Source: Astrocystis sublimbata (taxonomy: Eukaryota; Ascomycota; Sordariomycetes; Xylariales; Xylariaceae). Taken from it: a DNA stretch of 64,000 bases. Below, piece after piece: positions 1 to 12,833 of this stretch (within the stretch, counting starts at the first letter, position 1; the number at the start of each line of letters is the position of its first letter). The stretch covers positions 1,054,001 to 1,118,000 of the forward strand of contig JAJNNY010000005.1 of NCBI GenBank assembly GCA_022453515.1. The letters run 5' to 3'. A program made the translations under genes and the position numbers. The notes under the pieces were generated by a model that was not told the DNA's origin, made no database searches, and saw nothing but the letters and a program-made list of their open reading frames with translations.

Positions 1-1120
1 GAAAGGACGAGTGGACATGGTGTGGTCGAATGTTGGTCGACAATCACAACCGCTCGCGGGATCAACGAGTATGCCCTTTCAAACTTATCAATATGTTCAT
101 ACTTTTGCTGTAGTCCTCTCGCACCCGTCCTCCAAAGGTACGTTGATAGCAGTATCGTGAGTATCCTAGATTGCGGTGTAGCGCACGAGGTATTGCATGT
201 ACTCACAACTAGTAGGGTTGTATTGTGGCTGGCAACGTCCCGCTTAACCGTTGCGCCCAAGTTATTTCTCGCATAAGATGCCTGTCGTGGTAATGCAACT
301 TGTCTGGAGAACCCATGGCCAAGAATCCCCGATCGGTCAAGATCATTCTGTCAGCTTGGCACGGCCCCTGCCTGGGAGGCTGCATTGTCTGCGACAGGCC
401 CATGTGCACGACACGTAGCCAATCTTGGGCCCTCAAATGGCGGATGGTTCTGCGCAACGAGAACGCGGAGGCGTACATACATAGGGAGACAATGGAACTA
501 GTTTTCTCACTCGATTCGTGAATAGTTGCAGCATTGTGAAGAAAGTGGGGGTAGGGCAGAAAACAGGAAAAAGAAAAGGCGAGAATAAACCCGGGGGGAA
601 TGTGGCGGTTGAAGGCTTCGGACAAGGCCAAGGAAGACGAGGGACCAAGCCCGAAGACTCCATCAAAGCCAGCGAGCGGAGTCAGAACATTTGAAGGGCT
701 AGCAATCTTGTGCAGTAATGTGGCGTGTGAGGCTTGCTGTCGGTGGGACAGCGGCGAGAATGGGTGCCTGCCCTTGCTCGGAGGCGACGAGGTCCGCCAG
801 CCAGCCCGCAGCCAGCCAGCCGTCTCGCCATGCTACTTACCTTAGGTAACAAAAGGTACTTTTCGAGGCCTCGACGCATGGACTACCAACCCAACTTGCC
901 ATCCATCGTACGCGCGTGCGTGTATTCGTGCAGCGTGTCTACCGTGCAGACGACTTGCAATGCGGGAGTATGAAGGCGGCCTGCCAAGCCTGCTTCAGAA
1001 AGGCAACGTAGGAGGGCGAGGAGGGATGGATATCTGGATGGGGATATCTAGATGGGTCTTTCGGCTGACATGTCCACTTTTACTTGTCGTGATACTAGCC
1101 CGTACGACAACTTGGGCCGC

Positions 1121-1171
1121 GCACACACGCACATACGCACACACGCACACACGCACACGCGCACACGCGCG
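1121..1171. repeat. CACACG-type microsatellite
   Basis: Degenerate alternation of CA and CG dinucleotides (gcacacacgc, acatacgcac, acgcacacgc) runs for about 50 bp in non-coding sequence. It is a simple repeat likely to vary in length between strains. Confidence 0.9.
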
Positions 1172-1548
1172 CCCGTGCGATGCGATGCTCAGAGAAAAGA
1201 AAAAGACTGCGAGGGCAGAGCCGAGGACGAGGGGGAAGGTGATGGAAGCACTCGGTGGGCTGCTGCAGGTTGCAAGGCGCCAGATAATGGGTACCAAGTC
1301 CAGTCCGTGGCCACTTGCAAGCAACGGCGGCACCGACAGCAATGGCGGTCACCGGGATGATGAGGCCATGAGATGATAAGTGTGTTCTCCTCAGTGCAAT
1401 CGAATGTTGTCGGGACGGCGACTGGGGACAGTCTGGAGCACGACGACATGCGCGTCCCTCGAGTCATGGACTTTAGTGTAGGTAGGTATTGATGACTTTT
1501 AGTCGGGTGTATTGATTCGAATCATTCCTAGTACGCATAGAAGCAGCA

Positions 1549-1645
1549 TTAGGTAAGTGCCTACCTATGTACCTAGTTACCTACGTAGGTAGTTACCTAA
1601 CCATATCAGTGCCTGCCTTCCTACATGTAGGTACCCTCGGTACCT
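1549..1645. repeat. CCTAGGTA/TACCTACC cluster
   Basis: The stretch holds many overlapping copies of TACCTA, CCTAGG and GTAGGTA in both orientations, giving a self-complementary low-complexity block. The same vocabulary recurs in five intergenic places in the window and also as single short copies. No open frame or transposon end is associated with it. Confidence 0.8.
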
Positions 1646-2379
1646 CGAGGCAATGCACGCAGAAGGAAGAGGAAATCTCCTCAAGGATAACGTGTGAGAG
1701 GCCATATGCAGCCTCCAATATTGCTACATAAGTGTAGTTATAGTTAGGACGCTGAACCTACTAAGGTACCTATCTACATACATGTATGCAGATGTAGGTC
1801 TGTCTAACTGTCCAGATGCCTGAGATGAGGTGGGGTAGAACTTTTGCCCTTCGGAGGGGCATGCGGCATGCCATTTGGTGGTGTAATCAGCGAGACGAGA
1901 CCAGAAGTACGTGCCCTCATAGTTCGAGATGTCGAGCATCTCACAGCCCGACAGCCACAACACAGCTCTCACTTTCTGGCGAGCTGGGTTGCATTTAGCC
2001 GTGTACTCGTACCTTGGCCCTTGGGGGGGCAAAGGATAAGCCTGCCCCATGCAGACAAGTCCCCACAAACCTTGAACTAACGCCAGAAAGTCCTACATGT
2101 AGCTTAGACGCTCCACGATGAATTGGAATCGCGGTTGTGAGATCACATGATGACGACTCTGCTTGGGCGCCATGGAGGGATCGGTGCGTTGTCATTGGCA
2201 GTGTTAGACGCCGTTGTGGCAGGATCTGCGTTTTGCATGATGTTCCTGTGTGCCTGTATCTGCTAAGCTCGCTCGGCTCGCTCGCTAGGTAGGGATGGAG
2301 CGAGTAGACGCGGCCCAAAGCGATAATCGAAGAGAGACAGACTCCCTCAGGTCTCAGGAATGAGCAGACGAGAAGACGA

Positions 2380-2419
2380 GAGGATGAGAGGATGAGAGGA
2401 TGAGAGGACGAGAGGACGA
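2380..2419. repeat. 8-bp tandem repeat, five copies
   Basis: Five consecutive units of gaggatga, the last two with C in place of T (gaggacga). This is a minisatellite-like tract in non-coding DNA. Confidence 0.9.
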
Positions 2420-3370
2420 GTGTGCGCGCCCTGAGGAGGGCCAGACCCATCCATCCACTCGGAGGAACCGTGCTTCGTTCGTTCGACTTTGACAATGAAT
2501 GGGCTCTGAAACTACAAGCTCTTTCGTGCTCATTCTAACACACAACTGCCAGAGCACGCCGACTACCATACCTCGTGTTGAGGTCCGTTGCGGACCCGTC
2601 ATCTCCCCCAGGACGAACGCCAAAACTGCATGAATGTGAGGCTGGTGAGGTACTTCTTCCCCCAAACGCCCAAAACGTTCTTCAGGATGCGTCACCTGAG
2701 GAAGCCCCAGCTTCCAATGCAAGTTTAGTGTCTGCTATTAATAAGTACCTAGGTATTAGAAGCTTCTACTTATGTTCTGAGGCCATGTCAAAGGTGTTGA
2801 TCTCAAACAACCATCGACCTACCTAACCTAGATAGACCTAGAAGGAGGCATTCTCGGGCAATTCATCTTCTAGCCCTGCAGCGAATAAGTCCGAATGAGT
2901 CTGCTCACTTGCAGCGACTAATGTATACTAAACGTACTTGTCTGCACTAGAACACACTAGAACCATGGACTCCAGTATCTCGGCAAAACCCGCCAAACGT
3001 TCCGACCCGATGCAAGCGTGAGTTGAGGAAGGCCGTGATGATTCTGATGCCTTTTTGATACCGTGCACTGGCTCGACTGGTACGTACTAATAGAGTTTAA
3101 TACTTCGCGCCGTTTTCGATGCCTCCTCAATCTGGGCAGTGGTGTTTAGGAACCATCGCTCAGGCTAGTTGCGCATGGTATATCCTAGCGGCGCGCCCTC
3201 ATTCTTGTTGTGACTATCTGTCGGCAGTTGGCCTACAGAACAAACGCCAATTCCCAAGACCAATCAATCATGCCCGACCGGCGACTCCACCATCGGGCGA
3301 AGGTTGTGCGCCGTGGGCGGGTGTGAGATGGCCAGCTGCTGGGATAGCACTAACAGCCGTTATGGTCGAC

Positions 3371-3403
3371 TTCCTTTTTTCTTTTCTTTTCTTTTCTTTT
3401 TTT
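3371..3403. repeat. Polypyrimidine CTTTT tract
   Basis: Four or more repeats of CTTTT flanked by T runs, on the plus strand. It is a simple repeat with no gene attached. Confidence 0.85.
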
Positions 3404-3919
3404 GTTGGCCGGAGAACAGAATCTGTAGGACTACTACCACACGACAAAATACCATGTCGTTTGGGTATGCTGTAAGCTTACCTGTGCTGTGATTGCAGGT
3501 TCGAGTGCTCAAACTCCGCATGGTTGCTCATGCTCACTCTTGCTTGATTAGATATACTGTAGTCAGATGTAGTATGCAACTGGTATTAGCAGCCCTATGA
3601 TTATTAACGCTCAATAGATACCGCGTACAAGGATGGACACAGCCCTGGCCCCCTGGCCCCATGGGTACCTGGCCATTGTGGGATGGGCAGGCGATGCGGA
3701 TTGGAGATTCACCATACTCTCGATTGCTGAGCCCGTCGTAAGCGCGGCGGCCTGACTAGCAATGATCTGCTAATGGACACTAGGCTCGCGCGGTACTATA
3801 TCTTAGTGCGCTTCAGGGAGACCGACGTAGAATTCCAGAACACCGTCATGCAAGGTACAGACTAAGTAAAGTGATGTTTTGTATCTTCCACGACAACCGT
3901 CCTTGACTTCGGGATGGCG

Positions 3920-4055
3920 AGGTAGGTACGTCTACGAGTATTAGGCGTGTAGCTAGACGCCCTAGCCAATTACCTACCTACATGTAGTCTGCAGGTGGGT
4001 CTTGGGTAGGTTAGGTACTCGGCTAGGTACCTGCCTAGGTTAAGTACTTACGGTA
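3920..4055. repeat. CCTAGGTA/TACCTACC cluster
   Basis: A second block of TAGGTACG, TACCTACC and CTAGGTACC words in both orientations, interrupted by short unique sequence. It has the same composition as the block at 1549-1645. Confidence 0.75.
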
Positions 4056-7000
4056 CCATGATGCCCAGCCGGGGAGCGGCCCGCGCTGCTCACACCAACC
4101 AAGGGCAGCTGCTGCCCAACTGTTGGAGCTGGCAATCAACCGGCGGCGGCAAGGTACCTGGATGCCTGGGGGCCTGACATTCCCAGCACTCAGCAGAGTC
4201 AGCACACTCTCGACAACTCGTAGGTGATGATGTCGTGGTTCCGAATATGCAGTGTGCCATTTCCCACGAGATCATGTTGGAGCCGTGATATTCGTGCCCG
4301 CCTGTCAAACTGCTCACATGCCCACCTCATTGACCATGCCGTTCCATGATCCATTCTTCATATCCATGATCTCCTTCCGGAGAAGCCAGCCGATACACCG
4401 ATATGCAGGTACCGCAACCCGCGGTCCCACTCCACGACGATCTGAATCATCTCCCTTGTCCGCTGTGCCGCTGGTTCTATTTGATCGAGATACCAGGCAA
4501 TATGTGCGAGCAAGCACTTATAGCATGATCTGGCAATGGATGTAATAGCAGATCTACTATGACCATGGCATTGCGAGGTACCGGATTGTTGGTAGGCATA
4601 CCAAGCAAGTGTCGACATACATGTGTATGGTGTACCAACCAACAACCAACAACCAACGACCAACCCAATTCTTGATTTCGTTTATCTGTTCGTTCGTCCA
4701 GATACAATGCGATGACCTCATCTCGCGAAAGGGCTTCAGCACCCCCAACTGCTTGTTGCCCGAGGCCTGATTGCGGTTGCGGTGGTTGCGGTGGTTGTGG
4801 CGCGGTTTCTGAGCATGCCCGTGTCAGCCACCCTTGCTATCGATCAAATGATCCAGCAACCGCTTCCCCACGACGGCTGGTACTGGCAGTCTAAGCAGGT
4901 AGCCTTACACAAGTACCGTTGGCTGTTTACATGTCCGTACTCGTCCGTCATCTCTCTCGACTCGCACGCTAGCATGGGTCGAGCCAGCCCTTGACCTGCT
5001 TCTGGTGCGGCCCCAGCCGCTGCTGAGCCGTGCGACATCTCCATCGCCATCGTCTGCAGCTCGTCGCCTTCGTTCTGTCCACGAGAGTGTTGACTACACG
5101 CCATCCCATGACAAATGCGATAGTTCTGCAGTGCTAGCCAGCCAAGACTGACTCGTGTCTCGTTCAACCCGTATCTTCGTTGCAAGAAGCCAAAGTCTAC
5201 GGCGCATCTCCCTGAGGTCTGAGGTCCATAATTGGTGTTGAATTTCGACTAAGTCTTGGCATGGTGCACACAATCTCCCGCTGTTTGAGTCCTGGAGTGG
5301 GTATACAGATGCATCGTTGGCTAGCTTTGGCGGTGGCTGACCACATCTCAGTACCGATGGTGTGTCCCCATTCAGACCCATGTCGGCCCTAAGCCCCTGA
5401 TGAAACCGCAGCGGGCTGATGATACCCTTGCTGCAGAGGTATATTCCGTCGGCACTGTCTTGGCATTATACCCACTGCCGAAATCTTAGTCTGGCCCTTT
5501 TTCTTTCTCGAAGACGGCCGTCGAAGCGTGCTAGGCCATTCGCTGCTGCTACGCTACCAGCGCCGATGGACCGTTACCACTTCTTACCATTCCTACCTTC
5601 CACCCACCGTGGCCAGCGAGGCCAGGACGTCTTGGACGAAGGGGGTGCCTTGATTCTGTGCACATAAAATCTCATCTCCCCCACAAAGCCTGGTCCTTGT
5701 CAGGAGCCCCATCCTCGAAACAATTGCCATCCAAACATTCTCACAAGCGTGCTGCTCCACCTGGCATCCCTCGCTCTTTCTTTCTCCAGCGCGGCTCGTT
5801 CTACGGCAGTAGGATATGAGACTATGCGGTCGAGGGTCCGGACGCGCGCCAGGTACCACGATGCAGCCACGCAAGTAGGTAGTGTGTACCTACTTGCACA
5901 CCAGCACACCACCAACGAAGGAGGAGCTGGCCATTTGATGCCGTCACACCAAGCCCCACCGAGCTCCGCTGGTAACACATCATATCAGGCTACGGCTCTT
6001 CGGAGCAACTTGCCACGAACCCTCAAGTACCTGGAACCTTGACAATAATCATACTAGTATAATCCCGCTACGGTACTATGCGAAGCCGAGTAGGTACTCG
6101 ATCTTGCAGATCTAAGTGCTGTCCTTATGTCAAGCCCAGCACATAGTACTGTCCTTGCGTGCAAGATTCCCGGTTCTGTCTGGCCCTGTTGCTCCATCCG
6201 TTGAAGTTGGTCAGGCCAAATACAACCGTTACGTTCTGCAGGATGCTGAGGCAAGGGCGCTGACGGTCGAAACCCACCCGCTTAAAGCAGACCATTCTAT
6301 CTTGGACCTGCTAGTAAGCATGAACATTGCGCCCTATCCAGCGTAGCACCAATATGGGGGTCGTCGTTTTCTAGTGTGTGTGCTCCAAACGCCAAACGCG
6401 TTCGGCGTTCCAGAATCAAGCGTATACTAGCCTCTGGACTAACCCAGGAAGATCTTTGTGATCTTCTCAAGGTTGACTCCCTGCGGTCAGCTCTGGGTTA
6501 ATAGCTAGGCATCACAAATCAAGATGAACATACCTTGTACATTTCAAGGCCAACCCCACTCGCATGCCTTCTTCGCTGCCGATTCGGATATGATCCTGAG
6601 CAAACGTATCGAGGTCATCCCCGCAGACTCTGATGTACACACCCACCGGGTGCCACCACCCTATTGGCTTACGCGCTCAGCACTCTCAACCGCAGTTATG
6701 CGTTCATCCGCCATCTCTGCCCACATCATGGCTAGCCATGAGTGGCGCTTAGATTTTCCAACATGTGTGCTATATCTCTCTCATTGTGTGTGCTGTTGTG
6801 TGTATTTCCGCTTCTGAGAGACCTCTCTTTCGGAGGTGGATATGAAACGTTTACCTCGTCGTAAAAAAGCACTAGACCTCACAGAACTATATCGTAGCTT
6901 TGCCAGCTTGGAAGCCCTCTCATTGGGCTACTCCCATGTCTCGAGGTACATCCTCTCTGTTCCGTGTAGTGTCGTCTAGTCTAGGGCCTGTCGACGTTCC

Positions 7001-8245
7001 GGTTGCTTGGGGGCCGTGACGGCAAGGGTCTTTCTGCTGGTCCTTAGGCACACCACCTTGACACGGCATTAGCCATTCAGCCGAGAACAGACACTTTGAT
7101 GCTGCGTGGACTCGGAGGCTTTCGCTCGTGCTGTCCTCCAAGACACAGGGCGTGTGGCTCAGCTGTCTCCATGTACAGCTTTCGCTGTAACCTTGACTAA
7201 CCATATACCGTGCGGTTCTCCCGGGGAAACCTGGCCTTAGAACGTCATTAGTCCAGTCTCTTCTCAATACCGCTACCGTTTATGGCCAGTACCGTATGAA
7301 GCAGTCTAGGCTAGCCCAAAAGGAACCACCACGGCTTTGGACATTCCTCCAACGTAGTCGCAGCGCGTGGCGCCCCTGCTCTGAATTCGGGTCCTCCCTG
7401 GCATTTGTCCGTGAGGATAAGCGGTACCTTTCGGTATTAATCCCACCTCCTGTCGTCTTCGAGGAGCAAGGGCCTCCCTCGTAAGAGTGCCTTTGTTGTA
7501 ACCACAGGTAGCCTCCGAAGACCCATCCATACATAACGCTGGGCCTGCCTCTGCCTGGGCACCTTGAGGCGATCGACCCCACCAGCCCAAACATTGTTCG
7601 AGGTTATACTTCTTATACGCAACCGCACCCGTACCTAGGAATAAGCTTCACCAGCGTTCCTTTCATTCGGACTGTATCTCCCTCGTTTGCCTATAGCAGT
7701 CTCGTTATCGCCTTTGCTCTATTAGGACATCTGGTCTCCCCCTCGATATTAGCTGATTCTGTCCCGCGAGACAACTCCCCTATTGATCAACCTATCTTCT
7801 TGACGTAGCCATTCTCTCTGAGCCAATTTGCTGTGCAAGGCACCGCATCATTCGCCCTTAGTCCTGCAAGAAATACTGGCTGGACCATCTTTTCGTTGAA
7901 CGTTAAGAGAGCGACTGGCTACGGACAAGAGATCCGCATCTTGGACGTTATCTAAGGGTACGAATACAACATCGACGTCGTCAAACCTTCAATACCATTC
8001 GGGCTGTTGTAGTTGACGCAGGGGCACCGTTTGGTCCGTCGTTAACATCACTCAATCACTATCAGCCATCAGTGCTGCTGCTACGCCAAATTCGAGGTTG
8101 TCAAAGTAGACAGCAGGGTCCACACGTCCATTCAAAACCATTCAGTCAATATTTCCCAATGCTCGTTACCAGGCACTTTGAAACGGAGCAAAGCCATTGG
8201 TCTAGCAAATTCCAGACGGCCTTTGAGAAGTCCTCAAGTCCACGC

Positions 8246-10443
8246 ATGTCCAGCTACGACGGCTCCCTATCCACACAGCCTGATTGGCAAGGGCATTATT
8301 CGTTTCTTCCCCCTGTGGAAAGCAACATATTTGGACAATCGTTCGACCAAGTCTCGGGCACCGGCAACAGCCATGACGCCGTGACTCACCAGCGTTCCTC
8401 TAGCGCCCAAAATGATAACCTGAGTGCGCACGGCCAGTCAACCTCGAGCACTCTGAGTCCGTCAACGAGCCATCACCGTATTCCTGACGCTTTAGGTGTG
8501 CGACAATCGAAAACTGAATCAACGAATCAAGAGCAAGCAAGTATTCCAGGGGCTGCCTACATCATCAAGGCTGAAAATGTCGAGGAGGAGTCGGCCAGAC
8601 CGAACGAAATTACACAACTTGCGATCGAACAGAACGCCCCTCTGTCTGCGTCATCGGCCGAGAAGAATCTTCATGCCACTCTTGGTATAGGCAATTCCGA
8701 GGAGGCAATGGTAGGCAAAGAGGAAGATGACGATGTCATGGACGATGATGACATGATAGATGGGGATGGCGACGGCGAAGGTGAGGGCGATGATGACTCG
8801 AATCAGCCACAAACCGCAGCAGAGCGAACAGCTGCTCGAAGAAAGATGAAGAGATTTCGGTAGGGGCAAGCCCTGACCTTGTATTCTGGACACGACTAAC
8901 TCCTTCAAGGTTAACACACCAACAAACTCGCTTTTTAATGAGTGAATTTGCGAAACAACCACATCCAGATGCGGCCCATCGGGAGCGTCTATCTCGGGAG
9001 ATCCCAGGCTTGAGTCCCAGGCAGGTTCAGGTCTGGTTTCAAAATCGGTGAGGACCGATTCAACGAGTTCCCTCATTTCCCTTCTAACCATCTATAGGAG
9101 AGCCAAAATCAAGCGAATGACGGCGGATGATCGGGATCGAATGATCAAGATGCGCGCCGTGCCCGATGACTTCGACAACGTTCAAGCATTGCACTCTCCT
9201 TATGGTGCAGTGCATCCCTTGGGTGCTCCGATCACACCCCCCGTGGATTTTGGGTCATCTTATGCCGACCATATCATACGTCCGTTGCTGGTTGATACAA
9301 TGAGGCGCGATAATGACGATCATATCTCGCCCTCTGGACTAAGCCCTGGATTTGGTGGTATCGGCTTCACGCCGTCAGGAGCAATGAACAGCTCCGAGAT
9401 TCTCTCACCCCTATCCCCCTCGTCCAACGATCGGGGATACTACTCCAGCCACTTAACAAGTCCACTTGGTGGTTCGAGGGCACCAAACCCATATGCAAGG
9501 CAAAGCAATCTAGAAGCGGGACCTCAGTTGCACTCGCAGTCGCGACAACACATTCGCCAATTGCAGCCACTTTCTCTTCGGGAAACCATGTCTAGATCTA
9601 GATCTGACAATCTGCAGTCGCCCCTTCGATCAAGCATGTCATGGAAAGGCGACTCCATTGACTACGCAACGTATCCTGGCGGCGGTGGTAGCCCTGGAGG
9701 AGCTGGGCGGCATACATCAGTCTACCAGTCAGACACGATTAGTAGTAGTGCTGGGGGCACGCTGGGCTACGATACGGGCTCATATACGAGTGAGAAAAAG
9801 TCTGTGTGGCTCTTTATATCGGCTTACTGACTGTATAGCAGCTTCCGGGTTGCAATCGAGCAATATCAACTACTCAAGTCTTCAGCAGCCATCGCAAGCC
9901 CGGTCGCGTCTAAGGGCGGCTTCTGCTAATCTACCCCTCGGTCTCGACTTACGACACCAATATCGTTCGTTTTCGTCGAACCATAGTTTACAGCCTCCAA
10001 ATCATTCATCGACTCCTCGCACTACCAGTGCTTTGCCGTACGGTAATTCGGCGAGCTACTCTATGGGGTTTCCGTCGGCTCCTCTGACAGCCCCCATGGA
10101 CTTTTCCCTCTCGAGAGCACCGAGTATCAGAAGTTCCGTCCCGGACTATTCAATACCGCAGATGAGTGCGCCGATCGCACCCCCGCACGACTTTACCCAG
10201 GCACTGCACGGCAATATAGCCAGTTCGACTTCTAGAACGCCAATTCGGGATACGTTTGGTGGCGGCTCCCTATCACTAGGCCAAAATCAGGGATCCAACG
10301 ACAAGATCGAGGAGAATCACCAAGACAGTTTGACTGGATCAAGTCCGAGCTTGAAGCGGAAGCGTAGCTCATTCAGTCTATCCCAGATTCCGCATTCGTC
10401 TAGTTCTTCGCAAAATGTGCAAGCATACGGACATTCGAGTTGA
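8246..10443 (+). CDS. Homeodomain transcription factor
   Basis: A DNA-binding regulator expected in the nucleus. Four exons (8246-8859, 8910-9047, 9098-9789, 9839-10443) give 682 residues. Introns are 49-50 bp with CTAAC or CTGAC branch sites and keep the frame. The homeodomain spans about residues 200-259; helix 3 reads QVQVWFQNRRAKIKR, with W247, F248, N250 and R252 at the canonical positions 48, 49, 51 and 53. It is preceded by a strongly acidic Asp/Glu run. The C-terminal 400 residues are Ser/Pro/Gly-rich and probably disordered, with a basic LKRKR patch near the end. An in-frame ATG at 8159 would add 29 residues; I prefer 8246. Fungal homeodomain proteins of this type often act in conidiation or fruiting-body development (Podospora PAH1 and Magnaporthe Htf1 are examples), but orthology to any of them is inference. 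Intron 3 ends in a tandem TAGCAG acceptor. Confidence 0.9.
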
Positions 10444-12091
10444 TGGTAGCTCGGAGCCTGTGCATGTATTGCTGCGAGGATGGCGCACTGTTCAAACTCC
10501 CTTGAATTATTCACGTATGCATTTTCAATATTCTCACGACATCTTTGCGCTCGACCTGCTCTGTTTTACTCGAAACTTCATCATAAACTTCATGTGTATA
10601 TATTAATCTGTGGCTTTACGGACGTTACATCGCTGGTGCATAGACTCTTCATGGTTGCATTTTCTTTTCTATCTTTCTCGGGGTACTGGGCCTTTGGTAC
10701 GGGGAGGCGGTCAGCCGGAGGTCGGTGGGATTAGGTATTGCTCGGCACTGGTTAATACGGAGAATAGTAAAAAGAAACGGGAACGACTAATGAGAGACTT
10801 GAATTGGGACAATCTACACCTTTACTGGCGGGGCAACAGTTTGAGTACCCAGCCAGAAACCTACAACGCCATTGACGGTGTTCTTGTATGGAAGATCATA
10901 TGAATGCGTGTATCTTGCTGAGGCATGAGGCCTTGTATCATCCCACCAATCGCCCCTTCAGTGTAATGTTTGACATATAAATCTGATGCCTTTGGGAATT
11001 ATACTGCCTACCTGGTAGGACTGCATAATAAGACACCCGCTGCTCAACCCTAGTACGCCTCAGATGGTGACTGTCTCAACGTCATTTTGACCCTGGCCGA
11101 AGCTCACTTTTCATGATCAGCTGAAACCGTATCTCGACGGGTACTGATGCTTTTGCAGTCACTCTCACTCCAACAACGGTCAGGTGACATTCGACTTGTT
11201 CATTGATCACCATTATCACGAAGTAATAAACTGCAACCCTCTCGAATGCAATTGTAAACTTCAAGACGTACGCAAGAGAGCGTTGACAAATAAAGACTTG
11301 TCTGAATTCTCGTTGCACCCAGAAATGCCTCAAAACCAGATAGACAAGACTTATTACAACGACACTTAGCCTCCAGCTCTTGGCACCGCGTGTCACCATA
11401 GTCACACGTGTAATACGGACCGGAAAGAGAAGTCACCCACAGGACAATGTTGTGCGTTGGGGCTCAATTATACAAGCATATACCCAGGGCAAGCAAGACC
11501 TGCACCGAACGGGAATACAAGGAAGGGGGTGTGGTCTTTTGAATTATCTCGACAGGCGAAGCTCGTGGGATCCACTCTGTTTCCATAAGTACACCAGACT
11601 GTTACGTAGCAGACACGGACGAGACAGACAGTCAGCTTTCCCCGATCGATGCGTGAAAGAGTGAGTTGGACAGACTATGATAATGCCTGGAGATCACAAA
11701 CGCCGTGCGACGTGCCGAACATCACCAGGTCCGCTGAACCATGACCAGAGTTCAACGCTTGCCACTAGCCCCCAAACGATACTTACGAGTATAAGTTAGC
11801 ACTCAGAGAGGTCGTCGGGTTTGATTCAATTGATACTCGGAACATTGAGGCCAGCCTTGCGGAGTAGTTCGCTTTCTATTTGCCGCCCTGCCAGTGGTTC
11901 TACAGCAACACGACCGAAACATCTCATCACAGCGTTGCGCACCAGTCACTCCGCCTGCTGTACGGTCCGAGTTGCATACGCAATCTTGTCACATGGCACA
12001 ACAGATAGTTGGCAAGACGATCTTGCTAGGGCGTCTTGGCTCACACTTTGGTCGGAGCGCGAGGATGCATTTCCGGCAGAGGGGCTTGAGA

Positions 12092-12120
12092 GAGGGAGGG
12101 GGGGGGGGCCCGGGGGGTCC
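12092..12120. repeat. G-rich tract with 11-G run
   Basis: The plus strand has an 11-base G run at 12098-12108, then CCC and a second run of six G. The run is a candidate for assembly or sequencing length error and for quadruplex formation. Confidence 0.85.
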
Positions 12121-12736
12121 GTACATACAGCATCGTGGAGATTAGGAAGCGCTGCGATGCAACGCCTCGAGGCTCTAGCATTTTGGCTAGATAGCGTCGC
12201 AGCCACTCTGGGTCTCACTATCTACAAGTCGTGAGTGGGAGACACAGCACACTCTTCTTCTGACTCATTCTCTACTGCCGGAGACTGGCCTCGACCATGC
12301 TCCCACTACATAGTACATCATCCCTGCCCCGGTAGCTGCAGCTTGGCGTGATGGGATGGGATAGGACAGGATGGGATGTGATGGCTCGGGATGGCATGGT
12401 ACAGTATCTGAGCGCCGAAAGCAAAAAACAACATCCAAAATCGAGGCTTGGGCCACCGAGTGCCATGAGAACCCAAAGCGCAGTCGTGAGCTATGGCCGA
12501 CTTCCAGGCTTACCCACGCATATGTAGTCCGTACATTGGTTGGTACCTTATCAAGGGTATGTCATGTCTACTCACTCGCACGCATACGTGAGGTTGTACC
12601 GTAGTGTCGCATCCCACGAGCTTCAGCGGGCACCACACAGCACTAAGTATGCAGCTGACTTTCTGCCGTTCAGGCACCGCCGCCACCTTTCGGAAAATTT
12701 TATCTTTTTTTGCTATTTATCTTTCTTGCTTTGAGC

Positions 12737-12760
12737 TGGGGCCTGGGGCCTGGGGCCTGG
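12737..12760. repeat. GGCCTGG triple repeat
   Basis: Three tandem copies of a 7-bp GC-rich unit (gcctggg). It is a small tandem repeat in non-coding sequence. Confidence 0.8.
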
Positions 12761-12802
12761 CTCAGGCCGGCCAAGAGCGGTCGGTCGGTCATGGAGGGCT
12801 TA

Positions 12803-12833
12803 CTTGTTGTTGTTGATGTTGATGTTGTTGTTC
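12803..12833. repeat. Imperfect TTG/TGA trinucleotide repeat
   Basis: Alternating GTT and GAT triplets over about 30 bp outside any supported gene. Confidence 0.8.

Larger units (their letters stand above)
1..8245. other. Gene-free stretch upstream of the homeodomain gene
   Basis: No protein gene is supportable here. Open frames of 60-140 codons exist on both strands, but none shows a recognisable domain, a convincing spliced continuation or consistent protein-like composition. Simple repeats lie at 1121-1171, 2380-2419 and 3371-3403, and CCTAGGTA-type clusters at 1549-1645 and 3920-4055. The last 1.2 kb (about 7000-8245) is pyrimidine-rich in patches and may include the promoter and 5' leader of the homeodomain gene at 8246. 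Minus-strand frames at 6920-7267 and 7280-7594 are the longest adjacent ones but match nothing I recognise. Confidence 0.6.
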
